From Halobacteriovoraceae bacterium (GTDB lineage Bacteria > Bdellovibrionota > Bacteriovoracia > Bacteriovoracales > Bacteriovoracaceae), in assembly GCA_020635115.1 (NCBI GenBank), contig JACKAK010000004.1:1-64000 (forward strand): DNA of 64,000 nucleotides, read 5' to 3'. Under the pieces are notes generated by a model. It ran no database searches. It was not told the DNA's origin and saw only the letters and a program-made list of their open reading frames with translations. Position 1 is the stretch's first letter. Each line of letters begins with the position of its first letter. Position numbers and translations under genes: made by a program. Of this stretch, positions 15,889-24,394 are shown in pieces.

Positions 15889-18162
15889 CTATTCAGAGAG
15901 AATGTCTGTTGCATGTGAACATTTATTCAGAGAATCCCACCAAGGTAAGATTAGATTCTTAAAATACTCCGGGTATTGCTGCTCTAAAAGCTTTAAATCT
16001 GGATCAAGCAGCAACTGCTCTTTATTTTGAGCTTTCTTGAAGCGTCTTAATAAAGTTTGATAAGTATTGTGAGATTTTTTTTCTTCAAGAGTCATTTCTT
16101 TGGCAATTTTTTTAATTTGTCTAGGCAATTCATTTCTACTTGCAAACTCAAGTAGGTTTTCTTGAAATGCATTTGAGTTTAAAGAATCCCACCAAGGTAA
16201 GATTAAATCCTTAAAATACTCGGAGTATTGATTCTCTAATAGCTTTAAGTCTTCATCCTGCAGTAACTGCTCTTTATTTTGAGCTTTCTTGAAGCGTTGT
16301 AATAAAGTTTGATAAGTTTTGTGAGATTTATTTTCTTCAGGAGTCATTTCTTTGGCAATTTTTTTAATTGCTCTAGGTAATTCATTTCTGCTTGCAAACT
16401 CAAATAGATTCTTTCTGAAGTCACTTTGCCTTCTATCCCATAAAGACTTCAACGCTACTTCGAGATCTTTGATTTTGAGACTTTTTGTAAATCTTGGACG
16501 ATTTCGTTCATTTTTCAAAAATGGATTTGAATGTATGAGCTTATCACCTATTGCTCTATAGATCTCTAAAGATTCCTCCAACTCCAATATATCAAAATTT
16601 AAAAAAGAATGTACTCTCACCGCGGTTTTCCCTAAATCCGGGCGCAACAGACGCCCAAGACGATGAATGAGCTTCACTGGAGACTTACTTTGTGAAAAAT
16701 CAACTAAATTTCTTAATCCATTTATATTTATACTTTCATTAAGCATGTTTACTGAAAAAATTAACTGATAGTCTCCCTTTTTTATTCTATTCATTGCCAG
16801 ACTTTTTTGCTCTTCACTCATATTGGAATGAAGCTTAACAACTCCAGAAACATGCTGGTTAAAGTATTTGGACAATTCATCTACTTCATCAATAGAATTA
16901 CATGTAATAAGAGTTTTTCCATCTTCTAATACTTCGTTGATATAATTTAAAAGATGAGGGTAATAATCTGTATTTATTTCAAAAAAACCAGAACGACCTT
17001 TTGTATAAGCAGGGCCAAACTCATTCAGCTGTCCTAAATCAAAAGTATAAAGTTCATCTAAAAGTGGAAGCTCAGCCTTCTTCATACCAACTTCCAACTG
17101 GTCGATAAGTGCCAAGGCCATATTGTCATAGTCACTTAGATCAAGATAGGCACTGATCACTTCTCCTAGATTTTCATAAACCTCGCCAATGGCCTTTTTA
17201 TTATGAAGAGGAGAAGCACTAATGCCTATAGTAAAAAAATGATCAGTATGAATTTCAGAAAAAAGCTTGTGGGAAAGTTCAAAAGTCTGATTCCCCCCTA
17301 AGTGATGGGCCTCATCGTAAATCCAAGACCCCAAATGATTGATCAGTTCAGCTCGCTTATTTTTTTCTTTAAGAATATAATTTTTAAAAGATGTGGTTGT
17401 CGTAAGAAGGATTACATTATCATATTTTTTTAAATGAGTTTCGAGTTTTAGAGAATCTCTGTTTTGCTGTCCATACCACCTCACAATCTTAGTTTTAGGA
17501 TATAATTTAACAAGCTCACGAATAGAATGGTCCATTGTTTGGACAGTGCCAATATAGTCAGATGAAAGGACATGAACTAAAGAGTTTTGTTCTTTCAAGC
17601 GCATTCTAAGATGATCGTAGTAAACGAGAGATTTTCCGAAACTGGTAGGCGCAACGACAAGCGCACCTTTTTGATTATTTTCATACACTTGCTGAAGCTT
17701 AGAGATAACATTTTTTTGTTCAGGTCTTAAAAATAATGCAGGTTCATTAAGAGAAAGACGTTGTTTAACAATATTGTCATTAGCGTAATAAGGGTAAAAT
17801 TCACTGCCCATAGTCCAGGATAAAATAGCAGAACGAAGTTGTTCAGGAGAAAATAGTTCCCATGAGGAAGGAATGGTTAATGTACGAAAGTCACTCTTGT
17901 CGGCCACATTCAGGTCCTCTCCAAAGCTAATATAAAGATCCTTTGGGATTGCTTTTATTATGATTCCTTCTTCGTTGACTAAGACAGAGCGTTCGATATT
18001 AGGAGCACTAAATTGCAGACGTTTTCCAACCAAAGGGGAAACTTGTGAATGAATAAAGTTAAAGAGAACTTGGTTTTGAATTTGAGAATATGGTAGAAGA
18101 TCGTCAGAATAAATGTTTGAAATAAATGAAAGAAAAAAAATGTAAGTTAATAAAATCTTCAC
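15889..18162 (-). CDS. Exported DEAH-box superfamily 2 helicase with C-terminal tandem repeats
   Basis: Start is GTG at 18162 with AGGAG six bases upstream, so the N-terminus is well fixed. It is a signal peptide: KILLTYIFFLSFISNIYS, then DD. The rest is a full SF2 helicase: Walker A APTSFGKS (171-178), DEAH box (283-286), SAS motif (315-317), a second RecA domain with HSNMSEEQKS, and motif VI HRLGRLLRP (500-508). Residues 579-662 and 663-746 are an 84-residue tandem repeat ending LILPWWDSLN each time. Helicases normally work in the cytoplasm, so the signal peptide is unexpected. It may be a secreted nucleic-acid enzyme aimed at prey, or membrane-tethered with the signal as an anchor; both are inference. 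Divergent from an exported kinase-fold gene. Confidence 0.88.
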   Translation of the reverse strand: MKILLTYIFFLSFISNIYSDDLLPYSQIQNQVLFNFIHSQVSPLVGKRLQFSAPNIERSVLVNEEGIIIKAIPKDLYISFGEDLNVADKSDFRTLTIPSSWELFSPEQLRSAILSWTMGSEFYPYYANDNIVKQRLSLNEPALFLRPEQKNVISKLQQVYENNQKGALVVAPTSFGKSLVYYDHLRMRLKEQNSLVHVLSSDYIGTVQTMDHSIRELVKLYPKTKIVRWYGQQNRDSLKLETHLKKYDNVILLTTTTSFKNYILKEKNKRAELINHLGSWIYDEAHHLGGNQTFELSHKLFSEIHTDHFFTIGISASPLHNKKAIGEVYENLGEVISAYLDLSDYDNMALALIDQLEVGMKKAELPLLDELYTFDLGQLNEFGPAYTKGRSGFFEINTDYYPHLLNYINEVLEDGKTLITCNSIDEVDELSKYFNQHVSGVVKLHSNMSEEQKSLAMNRIKKGDYQLIFSVNMLNESININGLRNLVDFSQSKSPVKLIHRLGRLLRPDLGKTAVRVHSFLNFDILELEESLEIYRAIGDKLIHSNPFLKNERNRPRFTKSLKIKDLEVALKSLWDRRQSDFRKNLFEFASRNELPRAIKKIAKEMTPEENKSHKTYQTLLQRFKKAQNKEQLLQDEDLKLLENQYSEYFKDLILPWWDSLNSNAFQENLLEFASRNELPRQIKKIAKEMTLEEKKSHNTYQTLLRRFKKAQNKEQLLLDPDLKLLEQQYPEYFKNLILPWWDSLNKCSHATDILSE
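15925..16428 (-). repeat. Two tandem 252-bp repeats in the helicase C-terminus
   Basis: Units 16177-16428 and 15925-16176 are the same length (84 codons) and highly similar. In protein, both share EFASRNELPR, IKKIAKEMT, FKKAQNKEQLL and LILPWWDSLN. The near-identity at DNA level suggests a recent in-frame duplication. Confidence 0.9.
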
Positions 18163-18291
18163 CTTAAGCTCCTAGACAAGAATTGTATCGTAGTGAAAGC
18201 TACGAATCTATTCATCTATGTAAACTCTACACTGTGAATAATCTTCAAGCATAGTCGTGGTAGATTATTAAGAAACATTTGGACAGTTAAA

Positions 18292-19302
18292 ATGATTTTA
18301 TTAATTAGCTTTTTATTTTTTTTATCACCCCTCTCAATATTTTCAATTGAGAAAGTAGGTATTTGCAATAACTTATTAGAAAATCAAACCCCCGAAAGTA
18401 TTAGTGAGAAACAAATTCTTCTAAGTATTTCTAGCGACTTGACCTACAAACCACTTCTTGATGCTGCAAAGAAGCGCCTTGAATCTAGAGTAGAGAACTT
18501 TGAAATAGAAAGAGATCTTTACAGACAAAATATCGATTTGCCTGAAGATATTAGTTTTAGAAGTAATATTGCCAGTAAAGACGGAGGAGAAGGAGCTCTA
18601 AATGATGGTGTTTTTATGGTGAACTCTGATAAATTGGGCCAATACGCAATTAAAGTAAGCTTAGGAATACATTGGACGAATTCTCATATAGGTAAAGTTG
18701 ATAGATCTTCAGATATAAAAAGGTTCAAAGAATTTATATCTATACAACGTACTTTAGGGGAACTCGGTATGGCCCCCAAAGTTATTGGTTTTTATGAAAA
18801 AGAAGAACTTCGAGCATTAATTAATGTTGCTAATAATACAGTCGACAAAGGAAAGGCCATTATTAAAGGGAAAATTAAAGGTGCTGGCCCACAAGTTGAA
18901 CCAGAAGTTTTTAAGATTCCACCTCCAGAAGAACAAGTAAAAGGAGATTATAGAGTGGGGATTGCTATGGAATATATTCCAAAGGCAAAAAACTTCCCCA
19001 AAAGTACTAAATCTATTGAAACTATTGCTCAATGGAGTAAACAGGAACTGATGGAAGCATATAAACGAATGAGGCAGATAGACTATACACTTTATAAATT
19101 AAATATTGATCCGCAGGATATGCAATTTTTTTTGGCCGATGATGGAAGAATAATGTTGGGAGATTTAGATGCTTTCAAAATGCTAAAAAATGGTGAAAAA
19201 AGAAGTTTTATCGCTGATTACAAAAATCCTATAAAAGATCTCATTGCTATCTGGGAAGAGGCCAATAATGAAAAAGTCGAATTATCAATTTTACTAGATT
19301 AA
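18292..19302 (+). CDS. Exported protein with a protein-kinase-like fold
   Basis: A signal peptide (LLISFLFFLSPLSIFS) leads a 336-residue protein. From residue about 97 it reads like a kinase: GGEGALNDGVFMV (glycine-rich loop position), YAIKVS (lysine strand), a helix with a conserved Glu, GIAMEYIP (hinge), then NIDPQDMQFFLADDG and IMLGDLDAF in the places of the catalytic loop and DFG motif. HRD is replaced by NID-P, so it is atypical (Fam20/HipA/aminoglycoside-kinase-like arrangements are possible). It shares a 129-base divergent region with the exported helicase and overlaps the stop of its paralogue at 19299. Kinase activity is a hypothesis; no family was recognised with certainty. Confidence 0.75.
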   Translation: MILLISFLFFLSPLSIFSIEKVGICNNLLENQTPESISEKQILLSISSDLTYKPLLDAAKKRLESRVENFEIERDLYRQNIDLPEDISFRSNIASKDGGEGALNDGVFMVNSDKLGQYAIKVSLGIHWTNSHIGKVDRSSDIKRFKEFISIQRTLGELGMAPKVIGFYEKEELRALINVANNTVDKGKAIIKGKIKGAGPQVEPEVFKIPPPEEQVKGDYRVGIAMEYIPKAKNFPKSTKSIETIAQWSKQELMEAYKRMRQIDYTLYKLNIDPQDMQFFLADDGRIMLGDLDAFKMLKNGEKRSFIADYKNPIKDLIAIWEEANNEKVELSILLD

Positions 19303-19976
19303 ATGCCAAACACATCTTTAAAGTGTTTCATTGTTTCTTCTAGGGATATTTTGAAATTTGGATTCAATTTAAAAAGTTCTACTTCATGAATAAGTACCTG
19401 TCCTTCAGGAGTTACCTGATACTCAAAGAAGTTAGTGTAAAGGTTGTGTCTGTTTAACTTATGTACTATCTCTATAAGTTTCTTTTTAGCAATAAGTTTT
19501 GTATGAATGGATAGACCTTTGGCCAGTTTTTTAGCATCTGCTTCCTCTGAGAAAATTCCACCCTTATAGTAATGGTAAAGAACTGCAAACGAAACTTCCT
19601 TGGCCACAAAATGAAATACAGGATCTTTGGTAAAATCGAGGAGGTTATCCTTTTCTACATATCCAGCAATATGCTTGGCCAATCCTATACGATTTAAAGC
19701 TCTATAAACTTGTTTAAACTCACTGAATTGAACACCACTGTCTTGAGAAATCAAATAAGTTCTGTAGTTGTTTCTGTGATAAATTACTCTAAAACCCGTA
19801 GAAGAGTAGGCGGTAAAATTTGGTGGTTGCATTGAAATGGATTCAACATTTTCAATTGCTTCGCCTGGATAAGATTTTTCTTCAAAGATTAATTCACATG
19901 AATCGACAGTTAGTTCATGTGCTGTAAGTATACGAGCAAAACAAACAATGAATATCACATAAAAAAATCTGGGCAT
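19299..19976 (-). CDS. Exported degenerate paralogue of the kinase-fold protein
   Basis: The ATG at 19976 is preceded by GGAAGAAG; earlier in-frame codons lack a ribosome site. The signal peptide is FFYVIFIVCFARILTA, cleaved before HE. The middle and C-terminal parts align with the neighbouring kinase-fold protein: FKQVYRALNRIGLAKHIAGY against FKEFISIQRTLGELGMAPKV, and NFFEYQVTPEGQVLIHEVE against DMQFFLADDGRIMLGDLD. The lysine strand and the DFG-like Asp are not conserved, so this looks like a pseudokinase. The two genes converge and overlap by four bases. Role unknown; a regulator or partner of its paralogue is plausible. Confidence 0.72.
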   Translation of the reverse strand: MPRFFYVIFIVCFARILTAHELTVDSCELIFEEKSYPGEAIENVESISMQPPNFTAYSSTGFRVIYHRNNYRTYLISQDSGVQFSEFKQVYRALNRIGLAKHIAGYVEKDNLLDFTKDPVFHFVAKEVSFAVLYHYYKGGIFSEEADAKKLAKGLSIHTKLIAKKKLIEIVHKLNRHNLYTNFFEYQVTPEGQVLIHEVELFKLNPNFKISLEETMKHFKDVFGI

Positions 19977-20234
19977 GTACTTCTTCCATTTTGTTTTTAA
20001 GTAACATAACACGACATTGGCATTTTAAACTCTTACCGTGAATTCTTTATAGGATCAATCAAGAATAGCTCAAAATTTCAATGGTGGTATTTATTATAGT
20101 TGGCCAATGAGGAAAGATTTTCCAATTTAATTTATTGATGTCATTTTTATGACTTTTAACTTTTTTTTAACCACTTGAATCTTTGTAGAACAGTCTTTTA
20201 AACGGTAGAAATTTCCTATCAAAACAGGGGGGGA

Positions 20235-20263
20235 TTGATTCAAATATGCCCCAAGGGTATAAT
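20235..20263 (+). promoter_or_regulatory. Sigma70-type promoter of the flagellar operon
   Basis: TTGATT, exactly 17 bases, then a perfect TATAAT, 55 bases before fliL. The leader that follows holds a small hairpin CAGGGA/TCCCTG (20270-20292) of unknown role. The rest of the 341-base gap from 19977 is AT-rich with nothing else recognised; I found no sigma54 or sigma28 site. Confidence 0.6.
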
Positions 20264-20317
20264 TTTTGACAGGGAGAGCATTTTTTTCCCTGAATAATAA
20301 TTAGCTTTTAACCATGG

Positions 20318-20881
20318 ATGGGCGAAATGGCAGATGGAGATGTCAAAGACGAAGATTTTAAAGAGGCCGGTGGTGGCGGAGGGAAGAACCCACTTCTTAC
20401 GATCATCCTACTCGTTAATACCGTTTTGATGGGAGTCGTTGCCTATATGCAATTCGATGCTCACAACAAAAAAGCAAAAGAACCCTCGGTCAGAGATATT
20501 ATCAAGGCAGAAATGGATGCCGCTGAGTCAGAAAAAGAGGATAAAGATCCTGATACAGGTGAAGCTAAAGAAAAAGAGGGAATCCCATATAAACTCAATA
20601 GTTTCACAGCGAACTTAGCACAAGGCGATGGGCCTAGAAGATATATCCGTTTAACTCTTGTTTTAAAATTCTCAGTTGATTCTGAAAAAAAGGAATATGA
20701 GGCCAGACGTTCACAGATAAGAGATACCATTATTGGTCTACTCAATTCCAAGAGACCAGAAGATCTCTTAAGAATTGAAGGGAAGGCCTATTTAAAAGAA
20801 GAAATCAAAGCATCAATTAATTCATTTCTTATAGATGGACATGTGATTGATGTGTTTTATACGAATTTTCAGATCAATTAG
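20318..20881 (+). CDS. fliL: Flagellar basal-body protein FliL
   Basis: A single-pass inner-membrane protein that rings the stator units and supports torque. A Gly-rich cytoplasmic N-terminus (GGGGGK), one transmembrane helix (LLTIILLVNTVLMGVVAYM) and a periplasmic FliL domain (YIRLTLVLKFSVDSEKK, then RDTIIGLLNSKRPEDL and the C-terminal VIDVFYTNFQIN) are all present. First gene of the operon. The ATG at 20318 is used, though ATG at 20327 is equally possible since neither has a clean ribosome site. Confidence 0.93.
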   Translation: MGEMADGDVKDEDFKEAGGGGGKNPLLTIILLVNTVLMGVVAYMQFDAHNKKAKEPSVRDIIKAEMDAAESEKEDKDPDTGEAKEKEGIPYKLNSFTANLAQGDGPRRYIRLTLVLKFSVDSEKKEYEARRSQIRDTIIGLLNSKRPEDLLRIEGKAYLKEEIKASINSFLIDGHVIDVFYTNFQIN

Positions 20882-20917
20882 TGATCTGTATGGCATTCAA
20901 ATCCCAGGAGGGGATAG

Positions 20918-21922
20918 ATGGCACAAGTCTTAAGTCAGGATGAAGTTGATGCGCTCTTAAATGCAGTTAATGATGGTGACTCTGATGATTTTTTTGGTGG
21001 AGATGAAGGCGGCTTTGAAAGTGATGATAGTGATGATAATATTCAACCCTATGATCTCACAAACCAAGATAGAGTTATTCGGGGAAGAATGCCTATTCTT
21101 GAAATTATCTATGAAAGATTCATAAGATCTTTTCGGGTATCATTATCAAACTCCCTAAGAAAAATTTCGACTATTTCTATGATATCTACCGATTTACTAA
21201 AGTTTGGTGAATTTGTTAACACGTTACCGATTCCATCTTGTATGTGTATTATGAGATTTAATGAACTTCGAGGTCCAGCACTTTTGGTTTTCGAATCAAA
21301 ATTAGCTTATGCCATTATTGATTCATATTTTGGTGGAACAGATAGACCATTCACAAAAATAGAAGGAAAAGAATTTACTCAAATAGAGCTGTCATTCATG
21401 AAAAAAGTTATGGATATGGCCATTAATGATCTAGAAGAAGCATGGGCCCCTGTACATAGAATCGACGCTCAGTATTTGAGAACAGAAATCAACCCACAGT
21501 TTGTTGGGGTTGTTCCACCATCGGACGTTATTATTGCAACTACTCTTGAAGTTGAATTTGAGTCGGCCTCTGGTACAATCATGATAGTTGTCCCATATTC
21601 AACAATTGAACCAATTAAACAAAAACTTAGTTCATCTTTTCAAACAGATAATGACATGGCCGATAGTATTTGGACTCAGGCCATGCATGAACATATTAAG
21701 GATGTTTATGCTGAATTGATCGTAAAACTTGGTGAGTCTGAAATGACTGTTGGTGATTTACTTACCTTAGAAAAAGGAGACATTATTCCTCTTAATCAAG
21801 AGGCCTCAGGAGAGGTTTCTATTGCTGTTGAGGGAGTCGAGAAAATGAAGAGTCTCATAGGTGTTTATAAGGGGAGTAGAGCAGTTCAAATTACAAATAC
21901 AAATATAAAAAAAAATAGATAG
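20918..21922 (+). CDS. fliM: Flagellar motor switch protein FliM
   Basis: C-ring protein that binds phospho-CheY and sets rotation direction. The N-terminal LSQDEVDALLNAV is the CheY-binding segment; an acidic linker follows. The central CheC-like domain has GRMPILEIIYERF, DLLKFGEFVNTLPIPS and the ESKLAYAIIDSYFGG motif, and the C-terminal SpoA domain has LGESEMTVGDLLTLEKGD. At 334 residues it has the normal length. AGGAGGGG is a strong ribosome site. Followed after 11 bases by fliN. Confidence 0.97.
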   Translation: MAQVLSQDEVDALLNAVNDGDSDDFFGGDEGGFESDDSDDNIQPYDLTNQDRVIRGRMPILEIIYERFIRSFRVSLSNSLRKISTISMISTDLLKFGEFVNTLPIPSCMCIMRFNELRGPALLVFESKLAYAIIDSYFGGTDRPFTKIEGKEFTQIELSFMKKVMDMAINDLEEAWAPVHRIDAQYLRTEINPQFVGVVPPSDVIIATTLEVEFESASGTIMIVVPYSTIEPIKQKLSSSFQTDNDMADSIWTQAMHEHIKDVYAELIVKLGESEMTVGDLLTLEKGDIIPLNQEASGEVSIAVEGVEKMKSLIGVYKGSRAVQITNTNIKKNR

Positions 21923-21933
21923 AGGGTGAATGT

Positions 21934-22323
21934 ATGTCTGAAGAATTAAGAAATGATAATAATGTCACAGAGCTTAGAGCTCAAGAGGAAATTAATCCAA
22001 TACAGATTAATAAATTAGCGGATGAAGTAAAGGCCGGTGATAATGCTCTAAATAAATTAAAAGTTCAGAATCTAGATTTCATATTGGATATTCCACTTAA
22101 AGTGACAGTTGAGCTAGGTAGAACGACAGTCATCATTAAGGATCTATTACAACTTGGCCAAGGTTCTGTTTTAGAACTAGACAAACTTGCAGGGGAGCCT
22201 CTTGAAATTCTTGTTAATGGAAAGCTTGTAGCAAAAGGTGAAGTTGTTGTTGTGAATGAGAAATTTGGAATTAGGCTTACAGATATTATTAGTCCAATTG
22301 AGAGGATTGAAACTTTAAAATAG
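21934..22323 (+). CDS. fliN: Flagellar motor switch protein FliN
   Basis: C-ring component and cargo-docking site for the export apparatus. The 129-residue protein is a charged N-terminal tail plus one SpoA domain (LDIPLKVTVELGRTTV, LLQLGQGSVLELDKLAGEPL, VNGKLVAKGEVVVVNEKFGIRL), which is the conserved FliN core. GAGGGTG precedes the ATG. Embedded in the operon between fliM and fliO. Confidence 0.96.
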   Translation: MSEELRNDNNVTELRAQEEINPIQINKLADEVKAGDNALNKLKVQNLDFILDIPLKVTVELGRTTVIIKDLLQLGQGSVLELDKLAGEPLEILVNGKLVAKGEVVVVNEKFGIRLTDIISPIERIETLK

Positions 22324-22331
22324 GTGATGTG

Positions 22332-23366
22332 ATGAAATTACTTTCAATATTTATAATTTTGATAACAAATGCACTAGCATCTCAGAGTCCAAGAGTGACA
22401 GATGTGAGTACTGTTTTAGAAAATGAGAAACTATTAGAAATTTCAGTTAAAATTTCAGAAAAATTACTAAGTGAACCTGAACTTATATTGAAAGATAATA
22501 TAATTCAACTAAGTCTTCCTCAAACTGTTGCATGGCCAAAAATTGATAAGGTTGTTGTGGACAAGAAAAGTAATATCGAAAAACTACTGGCGTATCAGTA
22601 TGACAAAAATACGGTTCGTATAAGAGCTCTTCTTGATAGTAAGGTAAAAATTGATGAAAGTAATTTACGATTTACACAAAGAAACGGAGAAATAATTATT
22701 CATATACCAAAATTAAACTCAGATGCTTATGATGATAAATTGTTAAATAAACTTCTTAAAGATAAAAGTTTCCAATCATCTAATGAAAATTTGAAAGTAA
22801 AAGAAGATGAAGTAAGAGCAGTACTTTCTTCTTCCGAGAAAAAAAATGAGAAGAAAGATGGATTCCTTGTTGAAACCAAAAAGTTTTCAATTATTGATTA
22901 CCTCTCAAAGGTGATAGGGTTTTTAGCTTTACTTATCTTTGGAGGTTACCTACTTAAGAGAAATTTTTCAAATTCAAAAAAGATTTCAAAACAAAACAAA
23001 AAAAATGGCCTTAAAATATTCAGAAATAAAGGACATATTCAAGTTATTGAAAATCATTTTTTAGGAGGGAAGAAAAATCTTTCTCTCGTTCAAGTTGGAA
23101 ACCAAGTTTTTCTCGTTGGAATATCAGACAATTCTATAAGTCTTGTTTCTGAAATTGATACCGTTGAAAATCCAATTTTTGAAGAAGATAAAGAATTCGC
23201 TCCCAAACTTGAAAATGCATCTCACCAAGAAAAAGAATTTTATTTGAAAGACATTGCAGAAAATACAACAGACGAAGTGGTCATTCAAAATGAAATTAAA
23301 AATGAAAATATTAAACTCTCTGATCAAATTAAAAACAAAGTGAAAAATTTGAAAAGGTTGCAGTAG
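22332..23366 (+). CDS. fliO: FliO-like flagellar biosynthesis protein with a long N-terminal periplasmic domain
   Basis: FliO helps assemble the FliP ring of the export gate. The ATG at 22332 is chosen over an adjacent GTG because AGGTGAT is better spaced. A signal-like helix (LSIFIILITNALA) leads a beta-rich periplasmic region to about residue 190, then one transmembrane helix (VIGFLALLIFGGYLL) and the cytoplasmic FliO segment (IQVIENHFLGGKKNLSLVQV, LVGISDNSISLV). It has 344 residues, versus about 100-140 in enteric FliO. The N-terminal part could be AMIN-like. Position between fliN and fliP supports the call. It overlaps fliP by one base. Confidence 0.88.
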   Translation: MKLLSIFIILITNALASQSPRVTDVSTVLENEKLLEISVKISEKLLSEPELILKDNIIQLSLPQTVAWPKIDKVVVDKKSNIEKLLAYQYDKNTVRIRALLDSKVKIDESNLRFTQRNGEIIIHIPKLNSDAYDDKLLNKLLKDKSFQSSNENLKVKEDEVRAVLSSSEKKNEKKDGFLVETKKFSIIDYLSKVIGFLALLIFGGYLLKRNFSNSKKISKQNKKNGLKIFRNKGHIQVIENHFLGGKKNLSLVQVGNQVFLVGISDNSISLVSEIDTVENPIFEEDKEFAPKLENASHQEKEFYLKDIAENTTDEVVIQNEIKNENIKLSDQIKNKVKNLKRLQ

Positions 23367-24103
23367 TGAAGATTTTTTTTAAGATCTTATTCTTCTCGTT
23401 AGTTTCTGTTACAACGTACGCGCAGAGTAAGGGATTACAACTACCAGGTATTTCAGTTAATTTTGGTCAAGGAGCTAATTTAGTTGATACGATAGAACTT
23501 TTGATCTTATTTACTGTCTTAACTCTAGCACCAGCAATCTTAATTCTCTGTACAAGTTTTACTAGAATCATTGTTGTATTGTCGTTTATGCGCCAAGCAA
23601 TAGGTACACAAAATATGCCTCCAAACCAACTTTTAATAGGACTGGCCATTTTTTTGTCTATATTTGTAATGAAACCAACAGGTCAAAGCATCTATGAAAA
23701 TTCTGTTCGCCCCTATTTAGATAAAAAAATAACAACGCCCATTGCTCTTTCTCAGATTGAAAGCGATTTAAGATCGTTTATGTCTAAGCATACTCGAAAA
23801 TCTGATATAGGTTTATTTTACGACGTTACGGATAAAAGTGCTCCAAATACTATTGATGATGTCCCAATTCATTTCCTAATACCTGCATTTATTATCTCTG
23901 AATTAAAAACCGCTTTTCAGATTGGTTTTTTATTATATGTTCCGTTTTTGATTCTCGATATGATTGTTGCTTCTGTTCTGATGGCCATGGGGATGATGAT
24001 GCTTCCTCCTGTTGTTGTTTCACTCCCATTTAAACTTTTACTTTTTGTTTTAGTTGATGGATGGCAACTCGTAACGGGATCTTTGCTAAGATCGTTTCAT
24101 TAA
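23366..24103 (+). CDS. fliP: Flagellar export gate protein FliP
   Basis: Core of the FliP5FliQ4FliR1 export pore. It starts at GTG inside the fliO stop. A cleavable signal peptide (to about residue 19) and four membrane helices are visible. Family hallmarks include CTSFTRIIVVLSFMRQA, NQLLIGLAIFLSIFVM, and DMIVASVLMAMGMMMLPPV near the C-terminus. At 245 residues it matches the usual length. Confidence 0.97.
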   Translation: MKIFFKILFFSLVSVTTYAQSKGLQLPGISVNFGQGANLVDTIELLILFTVLTLAPAILILCTSFTRIIVVLSFMRQAIGTQNMPPNQLLIGLAIFLSIFVMKPTGQSIYENSVRPYLDKKITTPIALSQIESDLRSFMSKHTRKSDIGLFYDVTDKSAPNTIDDVPIHFLIPAFIISELKTAFQIGFLLYVPFLILDMIVASVLMAMGMMMLPPVVVSLPFKLLLFVLVDGWQLVTGSLLRSFH

Positions 24104-24118
24104 TTGAGAGGTTAGATA

Positions 24119-24394
24119 ATGGATACAGGATTTATACAAGATATCGCGGCACAAGCAGTTAAAGTTTCCCTTCTCGTGGCCTCACCAATGTTATTTGGCG
24201 CTTTGTTTATGGGGATTGCTGTTTCCATATTTCAGGCCGTTACCCAAATTAATGAACAAACACTCTCTTTTATCCCAAAGATGCTTGTCATCATTGGAGT
24301 AATAGTAGCTTTAAGCCCTTGGATGACGGATATGCTCGTCACGTTTACTCGAGAAATGATTTTAATGATCCCTGATATGGTTATTGGAAAATGA
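24119..24394 (+). CDS. fliQ: Flagellar export gate protein FliQ
   Basis: A 91-residue, two-helix inner-membrane subunit of the export pore. It has the conserved GIAVSIFQAVTQINEQTLSF loop and PKMLVIIGV second helix. GAGAGG precedes the ATG. Its stop overlaps the fliR start by four bases (ATGA), which indicates translational coupling. Confidence 0.97.
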   Translation: MDTGFIQDIAAQAVKVSLLVASPMLFGALFMGIAVSIFQAVTQINEQTLSFIPKMLVIIGVIVALSPWMTDMLVTFTREMILMIPDMVIGK

